Below, piece by piece: positions 24,242 through 32,558 of a DNA stretch of 64,000 bases. The notes below the pieces were generated by a model. That model did not search any database, had not been told where the DNA came from, and saw only the letters and a list, made by a program, of their open reading frames with translations. This DNA comes from Streptomyces sp. CB01201 (lineage in GTDB: Bacteria > Actinomycetota > Actinomycetes > Streptomycetales > Streptomycetaceae), in the NCBI RefSeq assembly GCF_002803085.1, contig NZ_NNBJ01000017.1, positions 62,001 through 126,000 on the forward strand, read 5' to 3'. How positions within the stretch are numbered: position 1 is the stretch's first letter; every line of letters starts with the position of its first letter. Both the position numbers and the translations under genes were made by a program.

Positions 24242-25850
24242 CGCACCGCCTCTCACCTTGTTCTTTATGGTCTGAGTCGGTTTCGTTCGGTGATGCTCTC
24301 GGGCCGTTTCACGGTCTTGCCCACGTCGTAGTGGATGGCGGGTCGCCGGTTCTTCGACCCAAGTGGCCGTCCAGGGCCGGGTGTTGATGGTTTCGGTGCT
24401 CGGGCCGGACAGGTGAGATGTGGGCGGAGGTTTCTGAACCCCCGGCGGACTCTGGCCGGGGTGAGCCGGCCGTGCTCGGCGGGCTTCTCCCACGGCCGCC
24501 GCAGGTCGGCGGCGGCCTCGCGTAAAAGGCGGATCTGGGTGTGGGCGGCGATGATCAGCCAGGTCCAGCGCTCACCGGCCTCGGGAGTCCGCAGCTTCGG
24601 CCGGGTCCACCCGAGGGTCTGCTTCATCAGCCTGAAATGGTGCTCGATGTCGAACCTTCGCAGGAACGCCTGCCAGCGCACGTCGACGTCCTCGCTGTTC
24701 AGGCCGGTGGCGGACGACCAGAGCCAGAGCGGGAGCGGGTCGCCTCCGCCGGGCAGGCGGTCGACCTGTAGACGGATCAGCGTGCCTTCGATGATGGGGA
24801 GTTCACCGGCGTGGTCGATCCATGCGGAGCGGGTGGTCAGGCGGGGGTGGAGGCGGTCCCATGCCATCGCGCGGGCGGTGCCGTACCGGTCGGTGACCTG
24901 CGTTGTGGCCGCGTCTGGCTCGCCCCAGGTGTCCGGATTGGCGAAGCGGAACTCCTTGCCGTGCTTCGGCGGTCGCCCGCCCTGGGGATAGGCCAGGGCG
25001 TACTCCTTGAGCGTGGGCGTCCGCCGTCGCATGACGCGGTCGGAGCGCATCCGTCCCAGTACCTCGACCGGGAGGCCGGTAAGGAGGTGAGCCATGCGCG
25101 GAGCGTCGTAGCCGGCGTCGAAGACGACGAGGATGTCGCGGTCGCCGAAGTGCCAGCGGCCCATCTCGATCAGGTCCGTGACCACACGGCGGAGCTGGGC
25201 GGCGGTGACCTCGGCGACATCGTCCTCGGGGCCGAGACGGACGGCGTCCAGGAGCTGGCACCAGGACGTCCGGCCCGATTCGAGGGCGGCGACGAACGAG
25301 TACGGCCAGCCGGGGATGAACTGGTCCGAGGACCGTCCGCTGCGGCCGTAGACGTGGCAGAACAGACGCTCCGCGCTGGTCGGCGCGTCAGGGCGGAGCC
25401 AGTTGCTGACGTCGACCGCCAGGACCAGACGCCCGTCGGCGGCCCGCGGCATCGGCAGCCCTGCCAGCACCTGCCGCAGCCGGGGCACGTCCACGTTCCC
25501 GTGGTTCAGCGCCTCGTACATCGCTCCGTGCCCGCGCCGGTGCTCGGCCACCAGCGTCAGGTCCACGGGCGAGGTCACCGGACCGTCCGCGCACAGCAAC
25601 GCGTCCACGAGCTCGAACAGTTCGTCCCCGCGCGCGGTCCGACAGTCGAATAAGTCCTCCCGGAAGCGTGATGCTTGCGCGAACGCCTCCGCCGGAACAA
25701 CATCAGGCAGCAGACTCACCTTCACGGCCTTCGTACTGGTCAAGTGCCTCTTTGGTCGGAGCACATGATCGTGCGGAGGCCGCCCGCACGTCCGCCGAAC
25801 AGCGGAAGCAGAGATCAAGTTCGAGTGGCGTTCGGACGCCGGTAAGCAGG
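24242..25850. mobile_element. Insertion sequence region, ends unresolved
   Basis: A full-length DDE transposase gene occupies most of this stretch, and nothing else is coded here. I searched both flanks by eye for terminal inverted repeats and a target duplication and found only weak partial matches. The limits given are the gene-free boundaries, not mapped ends. Confidence 0.35.
24265..25725 (-). CDS. DDE transposase (IS701/IS4-like)
   Basis: This 486-residue transposase has a complete DDE triad layout: first Asp in LVLAVDVSNWLRPDAPTS, second in DILVVFDAGYDAPRMAHLL, and Glu in FLRRFDIEHHFRLMKQTLGW. The last is typical of IS701/IS4-like enzymes of actinobacteria. The start is probably the GTG at 25725, or the one at 25719. 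A TTGACC sequence just upstream may be its promoter -35. The frame is intact and ends in TAA, so the element may be active or recently so. It sits between a small hypothetical gene and a zinc-ribbon gene on the same strand. Confidence 0.9.
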   Translation of the reverse strand: MKVSLLPDVVPAEAFAQASRFREDLFDCRTARGDELFELVDALLCADGPVTSPVDLTLVAEHRRGHGAMYEALNHGNVDVPRLRQVLAGLPMPRAADGRLVLAVDVSNWLRPDAPTSAERLFCHVYGRSGRSSDQFIPGWPYSFVAALESGRTSWCQLLDAVRLGPEDDVAEVTAAQLRRVVTDLIEMGRWHFGDRDILVVFDAGYDAPRMAHLLTGLPVEVLGRMRSDRVMRRRTPTLKEYALAYPQGGRPPKHGKEFRFANPDTWGEPDAATTQVTDRYGTARAMAWDRLHPRLTTRSAWIDHAGELPIIEGTLIRLQVDRLPGGGDPLPLWLWSSATGLNSEDVDVRWQAFLRRFDIEHHFRLMKQTLGWTRPKLRTPEAGERWTWLIIAAHTQIRLLREAAADLRRPWEKPAEHGRLTPARVRRGFRNLRPHLTCPARAPKPSTPGPGRPLGSKNRRPAIHYDVGKTVKRPESITERNRLRP

Positions 25851-26285
25851 TCAGGCGGCAACCAGTGAGGCGTGGATCCGGCTGACGGCACGCAGGACCT
25901 CGTCTCGGTTCTTTGCCCTCTTGATCCATACCGGAAGACGGGCCACCAAGGTCATCTTCTGTCCGGTGTCGTACCAGGGCGCTCGTTCCCGCAGCGACGC
26001 CTGGACGAAACGACGGATCAAGTCGAGGTGTTCGAGGTTGTACGCCCACAACCACCCGTGCCGGGTCTCGACCTGGAGCCACAGCGGCATACCGAAGTAC
26101 GGATCCGTCGCTGGTTGAGCTGTGCCGGCAGAGAGCGTGACAAGGCGGCCACTCCACACCCGCGACAGTCCGCAGCCATGACAGACCAGGCGCCGCGGCG
26201 TGAACAGAATCCGCCCCCCAGGACTGGCGTCTTCGGGCGCCGGAACGACGCGGGCGGCCTTCTCACAACCGGGACACCGCACCAT
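25851..26285 (-). CDS. Zinc-ribbon protein of unknown function
   Basis: This protein has about 144 residues from the ATG at 26285, or 166 from an ATG at 26351; neither has a strong ribosome-binding site. Two cysteine pairs, MVRCPGCEKAARVVP and RRLVCHGCGLSRVWSG, form a likely zinc ribbon. The rest includes TDPYFGMPLWLQVETRHGWL, WAYNLEHLDLIRRFVQASLR and RLPVWIKRAKNRDEVLRAV, a pattern I remember from scattered conserved bacterial hypotheticals. It lies upstream of the transposase on the same strand and is divergent from an XRE regulator. GC content falls around it, in keeping with horizontal gain. Function is unknown. Confidence 0.7.
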   Translation of the reverse strand: MVRCPGCEKAARVVPAPEDASPGGRILFTPRRLVCHGCGLSRVWSGRLVTLSAGTAQPATDPYFGMPLWLQVETRHGWLWAYNLEHLDLIRRFVQASLRERAPWYDTGQKMTLVARLPVWIKRAKNRDEVLRAVSRIHASLVAA

Positions 26286-26560
26286 GATCAAGGTGATGAA
26301 GTCGTACTCGGTGCTGCGCGGGTCTCGGAACCGAGCAGAGAACGTGGCCATGCGGTGAGTATGCAACTGCCGTACAGAACAGCGCATCCCGATTCGACCG
26401 CTGATGCTCAGGCCCGCCAGCCACCATGCCAGGGCCAGACGGAGGTTAAAGAACAAGCTCACTGTGTGTGCCGAATTGCTCACAGCTTGGGGTCGCCCTG
26501 GATAGGCTCACCAGGGGGTATTCGGTGTCAATGCGGATGACACATAAGGGAGTTAGGTGT

Positions 26561-27385
26561 GTGGCGATCGAGGACAACCCCGAATCCCGTACCAGTTACG
26601 GGGACGAGTTGCGCCGTCGGCGAGAGGAAGCGGGGCTCACGCAGGAGGAGTTGAGTGTGCGGGCGATTCTGTCGCGCTCCTACATTGCGCACATCGAGGC
26701 GGGCCGGAGAAGGCCGTCGGGGGATGATGCGCGCCGCCTCGACCAGGTGCGGGGTGCGAACGGGTTCTTCGAGCGGTTCCTGCCGACCCTCGACGGGCGC
26801 AAGGTCGCCGAACATTTCGAAGCGGCCAAGGAGTTCGAGCAGCAGGCGACGGTGATCCGGGAGTACGCACCAGAGCTGGTGCCCGGCATTCTGCAGACCG
26901 AGGCCTATGCGCGTGCGGTGTTCCAGACTCGTTTTCCGCCCATGACGGATGAAGAATGTGACAAGGCCCTTGTAACGCGCCTGGGGCGCTCCCGCATCCT
27001 GGACCACGCCAAGACCCCCGCCATGTGGGTGATGCTGAACGAAGCCGTGCTTCGTCGGCGAGTGGGCGGACCAGCGGTAATGGCAGCCCAGTTGAGACAC
27101 CTCGTGGATCTGGGCGAACGCCGCCGCATTCGGCTCCAAGTACTCCCCTTTGGGGCAGGGGCACACTCGTTGATGGAGGGGATGGTCTCGTTGATGTGGT
27201 TCGCCGACCTCCCTCCGGTTGTATACGTGGAGGGTTGGCGAACGGGGAAGCTCTGGGAACTCCCGTCGGTGGTGCAGCAGTGCCTCTCGGCCTACGATCT
27301 TGCTCTGGGCGACGCGCTGTCACATCAGCAGTCGCTGGCCCTGGTCCGGTCTGCCGCAGAGGATTACGAGCATGAAGCGCACTGA
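26561..27385 (+). CDS. XRE-family regulator with DUF5753 (Scr1-like)
   Basis: This protein of about 274 residues has an N-terminal helix-turn-helix (about residues 13-65, with RRREEAGLTQEELSVRAIL and SRSYIAHIEAGRRRPSGDDA). A DUF5753 domain follows (about 90-270, with ELVPGILQTEAYARAVFQTR). This architecture is the Scr1 'TA-system antitoxin-like' regulator, one of the largest streptomycete families, which is often paired with a DUF397 protein as here. The GTG at 26561 has GGGAG 8 nt upstream. Its stop overlaps the start of the DUF397 gene by 14 bp, so they are translationally coupled. Confidence 0.88.
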   Translation: MAIEDNPESRTSYGDELRRRREEAGLTQEELSVRAILSRSYIAHIEAGRRRPSGDDARRLDQVRGANGFFERFLPTLDGRKVAEHFEAAKEFEQQATVIREYAPELVPGILQTEAYARAVFQTRFPPMTDEECDKALVTRLGRSRILDHAKTPAMWVMLNEAVLRRRVGGPAVMAAQLRHLVDLGERRRIRLQVLPFGAGAHSLMEGMVSLMWFADLPPVVYVEGWRTGKLWELPSVVQQCLSAYDLALGDALSHQQSLALVRSAAEDYEHEAH

Positions 27386-27659
27386 GCACATCATCCCGGA
27401 CGCCTCGGCCCTCCCGGGGTGGCGCAAGTCCAGCTACAGCGGGGCGAACGAAGGTAGCTGCCTCGAAGTCAGCGATGCCTGGCGGAAGTCCACGTACAGC
27501 GGCGGCACCAGCGGCGAGTGCCTGGAGTTCAGCGACGCCTGCTCCGCGTGCGTCCCCGTACGGGACAGCAAGAACCCGACCGGGCCGGCCGTCGTGTTCG
27601 GGCCGACGGCCTGGACGGAGTTCGTCGGCGCGGTCAAGGGCGGGGGCTTCAGTCGCTGA
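27372..27659 (+). CDS. DUF397 protein with duplicated core motif
   Basis: This is a 95-residue partner of the upstream XRE regulator. The DUF397 core occurs twice in tandem: WRKSSYSGANEGSCLEVSDA and WRKSTYSGGTSGECLEFSDA, at about residues 17-36 and 37-56. PVRDSKNPTGPAVVFGPTAW and a C-terminal WTEFVGAVKGG segment follow. Most DUF397 proteins have one or two such blocks at a greater distance; here they abut, which suggests a 60-bp duplication. DUF397 proteins act with Scr1-type regulators, sometimes as toxin-like partners. Its stop overlaps the convergent LysR gene by 11 bp. Confidence 0.85.
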   Translation: MKRTEHIIPDASALPGWRKSSYSGANEGSCLEVSDAWRKSTYSGGTSGECLEFSDACSACVPVRDSKNPTGPAVVFGPTAWTEFVGAVKGGGFSR

Positions 27660-28554
27660 GGGCGGCCCAGGCGTCGTGGAGGGCGTGGATCGTGGTCTGG
27701 ATCGCGGGGCGGCGGGCCGCGCCTGTGCGCCACAGGGCGTAGAGGCGGCGGGTCGGGATCGGGTCGAGGGGTAGGGCCACTACGCCCTCGGGGAGGGGGC
27801 CACGGCCGAGGCGTGGGACCAGGGCTATGCCCAAACCGGCTGACACCAGGGCGAGTTGGGTGTGGTACTCGCCGGCCTGGTGGCGCAGATACGGTTCGTG
27901 GCCGTCGGCGCGCAGGGTGCGGACGAGCCAGTCGTGGCAGACCGAGCCGGGCGGCTGGCAGATCCACGGTTCGCGGGCGAGGTCGGAGCGGTGGAGCACG
28001 GCGCGGGACGCGAGCGGATGGTCCGCCGGGACCAGTACGTCGCAGTGGTCGTCGCCGATGGCCGCGTACTCCACGCCCTCGGGGGCGGGCAGCGGGGCGA
28101 TGTCCCAGTCGTGGGCGACGGCCAGGTCGATGATGCCCTTGGCCACGAGGTCGACCGAGACGTGCGGATCGACTTCGGACAACCGGGTTTCCAGGCTGGG
28201 GTGTTCACGGGCCAGGACGGCGAGGGCCTGTGGGAGCAGTCCGCGCGCGGCCGTGGCGAAGGCGCCGACCGTGAGGACGCCGGTGGGCAGACCGCGCCGC
28301 TCTTCGAGCGCGGTCTCCGTACGTTCGACGATGTCCATCAACTCCCGTGCGGCGGAGGCCAGATGGAGGGCCGCGTCGGTGAGGGCGATGCCCCGGCCGC
28401 GGCGTTCGAGGAGCGTCGTACGGGTCTCGCGCTCCAGCTTGGTGATCTGCTGGGAGATCGCGGACGGGGTGTACCCGAGCGCGGCGGCAGCGGCGGCGAC
28501 CGAGCCGTGCACATGGACGGCGTGCAGTGCGCGCAGCCGGGCCAGGTCGAGCAC
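27649..28554 (-). CDS. LysR-family transcriptional regulator
   Basis: This 301-residue regulator starts at a GTG with GGAGG 4 nt upstream. The N-terminal HTH covers about residues 1-60, with HGSVAAAAAALGYTPSAISQ. The effector-binding domain follows, including LTVGAFATAARGLLPQALAV and LVSAGLGIALVPRLGRGPLP. It is divergent from an EamA-type exporter, with a spacer of about 104 bp. LysR proteins usually control the adjacent divergent gene, so it probably regulates that transporter in response to its substrate. Confidence 0.92.
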   Translation of the reverse strand: MLDLARLRALHAVHVHGSVAAAAAALGYTPSAISQQITKLERETRTTLLERRGRGIALTDAALHLASAARELMDIVERTETALEERRGLPTGVLTVGAFATAARGLLPQALAVLAREHPSLETRLSEVDPHVSVDLVAKGIIDLAVAHDWDIAPLPAPEGVEYAAIGDDHCDVLVPADHPLASRAVLHRSDLAREPWICQPPGSVCHDWLVRTLRADGHEPYLRHQAGEYHTQLALVSAGLGIALVPRLGRGPLPEGVVALPLDPIPTRRLYALWRTGAARRPAIQTTIHALHDAWAALSD

Positions 28555-28658
28555 GGGTCCTCCCAGGTGTCGTGGTGGTGACGATTAAGCGGTGCTACCG
28601 GCCATCATCAATGAATCCGCGCTGGTGCTGAATGGTCGAGGACCGTGATCCTCGACGC

Positions 28659-29666
28659 ATGCGTCCCGTACACATCGCCCTCGCCGTGCTCGTCGCCGCC
28701 GTCTGGGGGGTCAACTTCGTCGTCATCGACGTGGGCCTCGGTCACTTCCCGCCGCTGCTGTTCTCCGCGCTGCGCTTCCTGGTCGCGGCGCTGCCCGCCG
28801 TGTTCTTCGTGGGCCGGCCCAAGGTCGCCTGGAAGTGGATCGTGGCGGTGGGGCTGGTGCTCGGGGGCGCCAAGTTCGGGCTGCTGTTCATCGGGATGAG
28901 CCAGGGGATGCCGGCCGGCCTTTCGTCCCTCGTCCTTCAGGTGCAGGCGGTCTTCACGGCGGTCGTGGCGATGGCGGTGCTGGGTGAACGGCTGCGCGGG
29001 CTGAGGCTGTTGGGGATGGGGATCGCCCTCGCGGGGATCGCGGTGGCAGGGGTGGACGAGGGCTCGGGCGGCCCGCTGCTCGGCTTCGTGCTGACGGTGG
29101 GGGCGGCGGCATGCTGGGGTGTGTCGAACGTCCTGACCCGCCGGGCCGCCCCGCCCGACGCGCTGAACTTCATGGTGTGGGTGTCCGTCGTTCCGGTACT
29201 CCCGCTGCTCGCCCTCTCCCTCCTCTTCGAGGGACCGGCCCGGGACGCCGAGGCGCTGGCCGGGTTCGACTGGAGCGGCGCGGGGGCGCTGGTGTACGTG
29301 GCGTGGATCAGTACGGTGTTCGGGTTCGGGGCGTGGGGGATGCTGCTGCGCCGCTACCCGGCGTCGTCGGTGGCCCCGTTCAGCCTCCTTGTCCCGGTGT
29401 TCGGGATGTCCTCGGCGGCGGTGCTCCTTGGGGAGTCCGTGACGCCGCTGCGGTGGGGTGCGGCGGCGCTGCTCGTGGGCGGGGTGGCGCTCACGTCGCT
29501 GGTCCGGCCGGGTGGGCCGGCGGGTGCCGCGGGCCTGCCGCGATCAGTTATGGGAGGGCGCGGCGCGGTCCGCTCGTCCGGTCCGGGCTCGGCCGGCCAT
29601 GGCTCGTCCGGCGGATCACGGGCCGGGGTGGCGCCGGGCCGGGGCGAGAACTGGTCAGTGCCCTAA
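28659..29666 (+). CDS. EamA/DMT-family metabolite exporter
   Basis: This membrane protein of about 335 residues has about ten transmembrane helices and two EamA repeats, at about residues 5-133 and 150-285. The first begins HIALAVLVAAVWGVNFVVID. The C-terminal 50 residues are a Gly/Ser/Arg-rich tail that does not look like membrane protein and may be recent sequence drift. The ATG at 28659 gives the family-typical N-terminus; an in-frame start at 28632 adds nine residues. Relatives export amino acids or other metabolites. The divergent LysR gene is its likely regulator. Confidence 0.9.
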   Translation: MRPVHIALAVLVAAVWGVNFVVIDVGLGHFPPLLFSALRFLVAALPAVFFVGRPKVAWKWIVAVGLVLGGAKFGLLFIGMSQGMPAGLSSLVLQVQAVFTAVVAMAVLGERLRGLRLLGMGIALAGIAVAGVDEGSGGPLLGFVLTVGAAACWGVSNVLTRRAAPPDALNFMVWVSVVPVLPLLALSLLFEGPARDAEALAGFDWSGAGALVYVAWISTVFGFGAWGMLLRRYPASSVAPFSLLVPVFGMSSAAVLLGESVTPLRWGAAALLVGGVALTSLVRPGGPAGAAGLPRSVMGGRGAVRSSGPGSAGHGSSGGSRAGVAPGRGENWSVP

Positions 29667-29707
29667 TCGTGTTGACCGCCCCCGGCAGGCGGTGCTGGAG
29701 TCGGCAC

Positions 29708-30448
29708 GTGGACAGCATCCCCGCCAACCGGCGGCTCTGGAACCAGATCAGCAGCGCCTACCAGCACGAGCACGACCCGCAAATCGGCGCCGCACCCCGA
29801 CTGTGGGGCATGTACTCCATTCCCGACGCGCACCTGCACGCCCTCGGCGACGTCTCCGGCCGGCGCGTCCTCGAACTCGGCTGCGGCGCCGGCCAGTGGT
29901 CCAGAGTGCTCGCCGACGAGGGCGCCACCGTGGTCGGGGTGGACCTGTCCGAAGCCCAACTCACCGCAGCGGCGGCGGCGATGGGACCCACTCGGTACTC
30001 GCTCGTGCAGGGCGCCGCCGAGCAGCTCCCCTTCGCCGCCGACAGCTTCGACCTGGTGTTCTGCGACTTCGGTGGGCTCAGTTGGGCGCCCCCGCACCTG
30101 GCCGTCCCGCAGGCCGCACGCGTCCTGCGCCGGGGCGGCCGTCTGGTGTTCAACGTCGCCAGCCCATGGTTCGAGGCCTGCTACGACGAATCCGCCAGGC
30201 GCGTCACCACGACGCTTCAGCGGGACTACTTCGGGCTCAACACCATCGCCGAAGGCGACGGCGCTACCAGCTATCAGCTCACCTACGGCGACTGGGTCAA
30301 GGTCCTGCGCGGCGCGGGGCTCGCCATCGACGACCTCATCGAGCCGCGGCCCGAACCCGGAACACCCAACGGCTACAACGAGACCGACCCACCCGACTGG
30401 GCACACCGCTGGCCGGCGGAACTGCTCTGGGTGACTCACAAACCGTAA
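29708..30448 (+). CDS. Class I SAM-dependent methyltransferase
   Basis: This 246-residue methyltransferase has SAM-binding motif I VLELGCGAGQWSRVLADEG near residue 57, the acidic residue in VVGVDLSEAQL, motif II around FDLVFCDFGGLSWAPPHLAV and motif III RVLRRGGRLVFNVASPW. The C-terminal region (PNGYNETDPPDWAHRWPAEL) resembles small-molecule methyltransferases. GGAG lies 7 nt before the GTG start. It follows the EamA exporter by 41 bp and may share its transcript. The substrate is unknown. Confidence 0.88.
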   Translation: MDSIPANRRLWNQISSAYQHEHDPQIGAAPRLWGMYSIPDAHLHALGDVSGRRVLELGCGAGQWSRVLADEGATVVGVDLSEAQLTAAAAAMGPTRYSLVQGAAEQLPFAADSFDLVFCDFGGLSWAPPHLAVPQAARVLRRGGRLVFNVASPWFEACYDESARRVTTTLQRDYFGLNTIAEGDGATSYQLTYGDWVKVLRGAGLAIDDLIEPRPEPGTPNGYNETDPPDWAHRWPAELLWVTHKP

Positions 30449-30480
30449 GGTCGGTTCTGCTGTCTTGTCTTGTCCTGTGC

Positions 30481-30525
30481 CGCGCCGCGCCGCGCCGCGC
30501 CGCGCCGCGCCGCGCCGCGCCGCGC
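30481..30525. repeat. Pentanucleotide tandem repeat (CGCGC x 9)
   Basis: Nine perfect CGCGC units lie between the convergent methyltransferase and sugar-isomerase genes and end 3 bp before the isomerase stop codon. Immediately to the left TCTTG TCTTG TCCTG continues the 5-bp period in degenerate form. Such a microsatellite is prone to length change, but here it lies outside both reading frames. Confidence 0.85.
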
Positions 30526-30528
30526 TGC

Positions 30529-31299
30529 TCAGATTTCGCTCAGCGCCGTGAGGTACGCCCGGCCCGCCGCGAGCAGCCCCGGCAGGGGGGCGGCGTCCGG
30601 GTACCAGCGTTTCTCGTACTCCCAGCACAGCCAGGCGTCCGGCGGGAGTTGGGCGAGGCAGTCGCCGAGGGGGAGCGCGCCGGTGCCGAGGGGGAGGGGA
30701 GTGGTGTCCTCGGCGGACGCGATGTCCTTCACCTGGGTGTAGCCGAGGTGGGGGGCCAGGTGGGCGTAGGACTCGGCGGGGGTCTCGCCGCCGAGCCAGG
30801 TGTGCATGACGTCCCAGAGTGCGCCGATGCCCTTTCTGTCCACACGGTCGAGGAGGGTGGCTGCGGCGGCGCCGGTGCGGTGGGAGTCGTGGGTTTCCAG
30901 GAGGATGCGTACGTTGCTGTCCTCGGCCAACTGGGCTGCCCGGGTGAGCTGTTGTACGGCACGGGCGTCGGCTTCGGGGGTGCCGTCGCCGCCCGGGAAC
31001 ACGCGGACGTAGCTCGCGCCCAGGTCGTGGGCGAGCGCTACGAGCTCGGGCAGCTCCTGGGGGGTCAGGGGGGTGGTGACCTTCGCGTAGCCGGCGACGG
31101 TCAGGATCTCGATGCCGAGGGCCTCGAACTCCGCTCTGGCGGCGGCTCGCTCGGGCTTGCCGATGCCGGGGTGTACGGGTTCCTCGGGGTGGGCCCGTAG
31201 CTCCACGCCCTGGTATCCGGCGGCGCTGGCGAGGCGGGCCACGTCCGGCATGGGCATGCCGGGGAGGCCGAGGGTGGAGAGGGCGAGCCTGTGTGTCAT
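30529..31299 (-). CDS. Sugar phosphate isomerase/epimerase (TIM barrel)
   Basis: This protein of about 256 residues belongs to the xylose-isomerase-like TIM-barrel family (AP endonuclease 2 fold). Likely metal-site residues are in VRILLETHDSHRTG (Glu, His), IGALWDVMHTWLGGETP (Asp, His), YTQVKDIASAEDT (Lys, Asp) and AWLCWEYEKRWYP (Glu). The ATG at 31299 has AAAGGA 7 nt upstream. It lies on the same strand as another isomerase/epimerase, a DUF993 protein and a Gfo/Idh dehydrogenase, but a 1.2-kb repeat block separates it from them. Originally all four were probably one sugar-catabolic set. The substrate is unknown. Confidence 0.85.
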   Translation of the reverse strand: MTHRLALSTLGLPGMPMPDVARLASAAGYQGVELRAHPEEPVHPGIGKPERAAARAEFEALGIEILTVAGYAKVTTPLTPQELPELVALAHDLGASYVRVFPGGDGTPEADARAVQQLTRAAQLAEDSNVRILLETHDSHRTGAAAATLLDRVDRKGIGALWDVMHTWLGGETPAESYAHLAPHLGYTQVKDIASAEDTTPLPLGTGALPLGDCLAQLPPDAWLCWEYEKRWYPDAAPLPGLLAAGRAYLTALSEI

Positions 31300-31334
31300 G
31301 GTGCGGGTCCTTTCGACTGCGGTTCCTTTCCCCA

Positions 31335-32265
31335 CCCCGCCCCTTCCCGCAACCCTCCGGGGGGTGTGAGGGGGCCGAGCTTTCCTAGTGCGGCGGGGCT
31401 GCGCCTCGGGCCCTGGGGCCCCCAGACCCCCTTGAGGGGCTGCGCCCCTCGGACCCCCGCAGGGGGCTCCGCCCCCTGCACCCCCGTCGCGCCTTAAGGG
31501 CGCTCGTCCTCAATCGCCGGACGGGCTGAGGATGCTCATGCCGGCCCGCATCGAGCAGCCGGACGGGCTGAAGTGCCCGGTGCGGGCCAGGAGCGAGGCA
31601 TTCAGGGGCGCGGGGAACTGCGCGAGAGGCGAGCACGGTCCGCGGACGGAAACGAGTTTGGGGGCGCGGGGAACTGCGCGAGAAGCGAGCACGGTCCGCA
31701 GGCAAGGGCGGGGTTGAGGGGTGCGGGGCTGCGGCCTTTGCGTGGCTCGGCCGTGGTGGGCGCGACCGGGGGACTCCGGGTCGCCTCCAGGGGTGCGGGG
31801 CTGTGACCCTTGCGTGGCTCGGCCGTGGTGGGCGCGACCGGGGGACTCCGGGTCGCCTCCAGGGGTGCGGGGCTGTGACCCTTGCGCGGCTCGGCCGTGG
31901 TGGGCGCGATCGGGGCAGCCGGGTCGCCTCCAGGGGTGCGGGGCTGTGACCTTTGCGTGGCTCGGCCGTGGTGGGCGCGATCGGGGCAGCCGGGTCGCCT
32001 CCAGGGGTGCGGGGCTGCGGCCTTTGCGTGGCTCGGCCGTGGTGGGCGCGATCGGGGCAGCCGGGTCGCCTCCAGGGGTGCGGGGCTGCGGCCTTTGCGC
32101 GGCTCGGCCGTGGTGGGCGCGACCGGGGGACTCCGGGTCGCCTCCAGGGGCGCGGGGAACTGCGCGACCGGCCACGCACGGTCCGCGGCAAACGAAAACC
32201 GGAGCTTTCATCGCCGGAGCCACGCGGTGGCGTCGCAGGGTGGTTCAGCCGGGGAAGGGGCGGGG
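31335..32265. repeat. Composite repeat element bounded by 14-bp inverted ends
   Basis: CCCCGCCCCTTCCC at 31335-31348 is repeated exactly in inverse at 32252-32265. Between them lie GGGGGCTCCGCCCCC-type hairpins (about 31430-31485), the CTCGTCCTCAATCGCCGGAC module (about 31502-31521), two GCGCGGGGAACTGCGCGA units (about 31607 and 31664), the six-copy 71-72-bp array described separately, and a third such unit (about 32150). All open frames here show repeat-driven composition and none looks like a real gene. Confidence 0.8.
31717..32145. repeat. Six tandem copies of a 71-72-bp unit
   Basis: The units start at 31717, 31789, 31861, 31932, 32003 and 32074, each with AGGGGTGCGGGGCTG. They share GCTCGGCCGTGGTGGGCGCG and end GTCGCCTCC. 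Internal differences fall into two types, GACCGGGGGACTCC and GATCGGGGCAGCC, so the array grew by duplication after divergence. A single related 72-bp unit lies at 60658-60729. Confidence 0.9.
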
Positions 32266-32385
32266 CGAGGCGAAGCCCGGGGGTCTGGGGCGGAGCCCCG
32301 GGAGCCGGGCCCATCCCATCCGGGGTAACGGGCGGGAGGGTGGGACAACCCCCGGGCCGGGGCGGAGCCCCAATGCACCAGGGCG

Positions 32386-32538
32386 GAGCCCAGCGCACCC
32401 CGGGCCGAGCCCAGCGCACCCCGGGCGGAGCCCAGCGCACCCCGGGCCGAGCCCAGCGCACCCCGGGCCGAGCCCAGCGCACCCCGGGCGGAGCCCAGCG
32501 CACCCCCGGCCGAGCCCAGCGCACCCCGGGCCGGGGCG
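32386..32538. repeat. Seven tandem 21-bp repeats next to an isomerase gene
   Basis: Seven copies of GAGCCCAGCGCACCCCGGGC plus C or G run from 32386, the last extended by six bases, with degenerate copies on both sides (32365 and 32539). The array ends at the 3' end of the isomerase/epimerase gene at 32559. I see no coding role. Confidence 0.85.
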
Positions 32539-32558
32539 GAGCCCAGCGGATCTCCGGC

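Noticed and set aside
24242..25850. Terminal inverted repeats of the insertion sequence
   Set aside because: The best pairing found was about 8 of 10 bases and could be chance; ends are left unassigned.
31717..32145. Possible CRISPR array (regular repeats of 71-72 bp)
   Set aside because: The units are homologous over their whole length with no unique spacers, and no cas genes are present.
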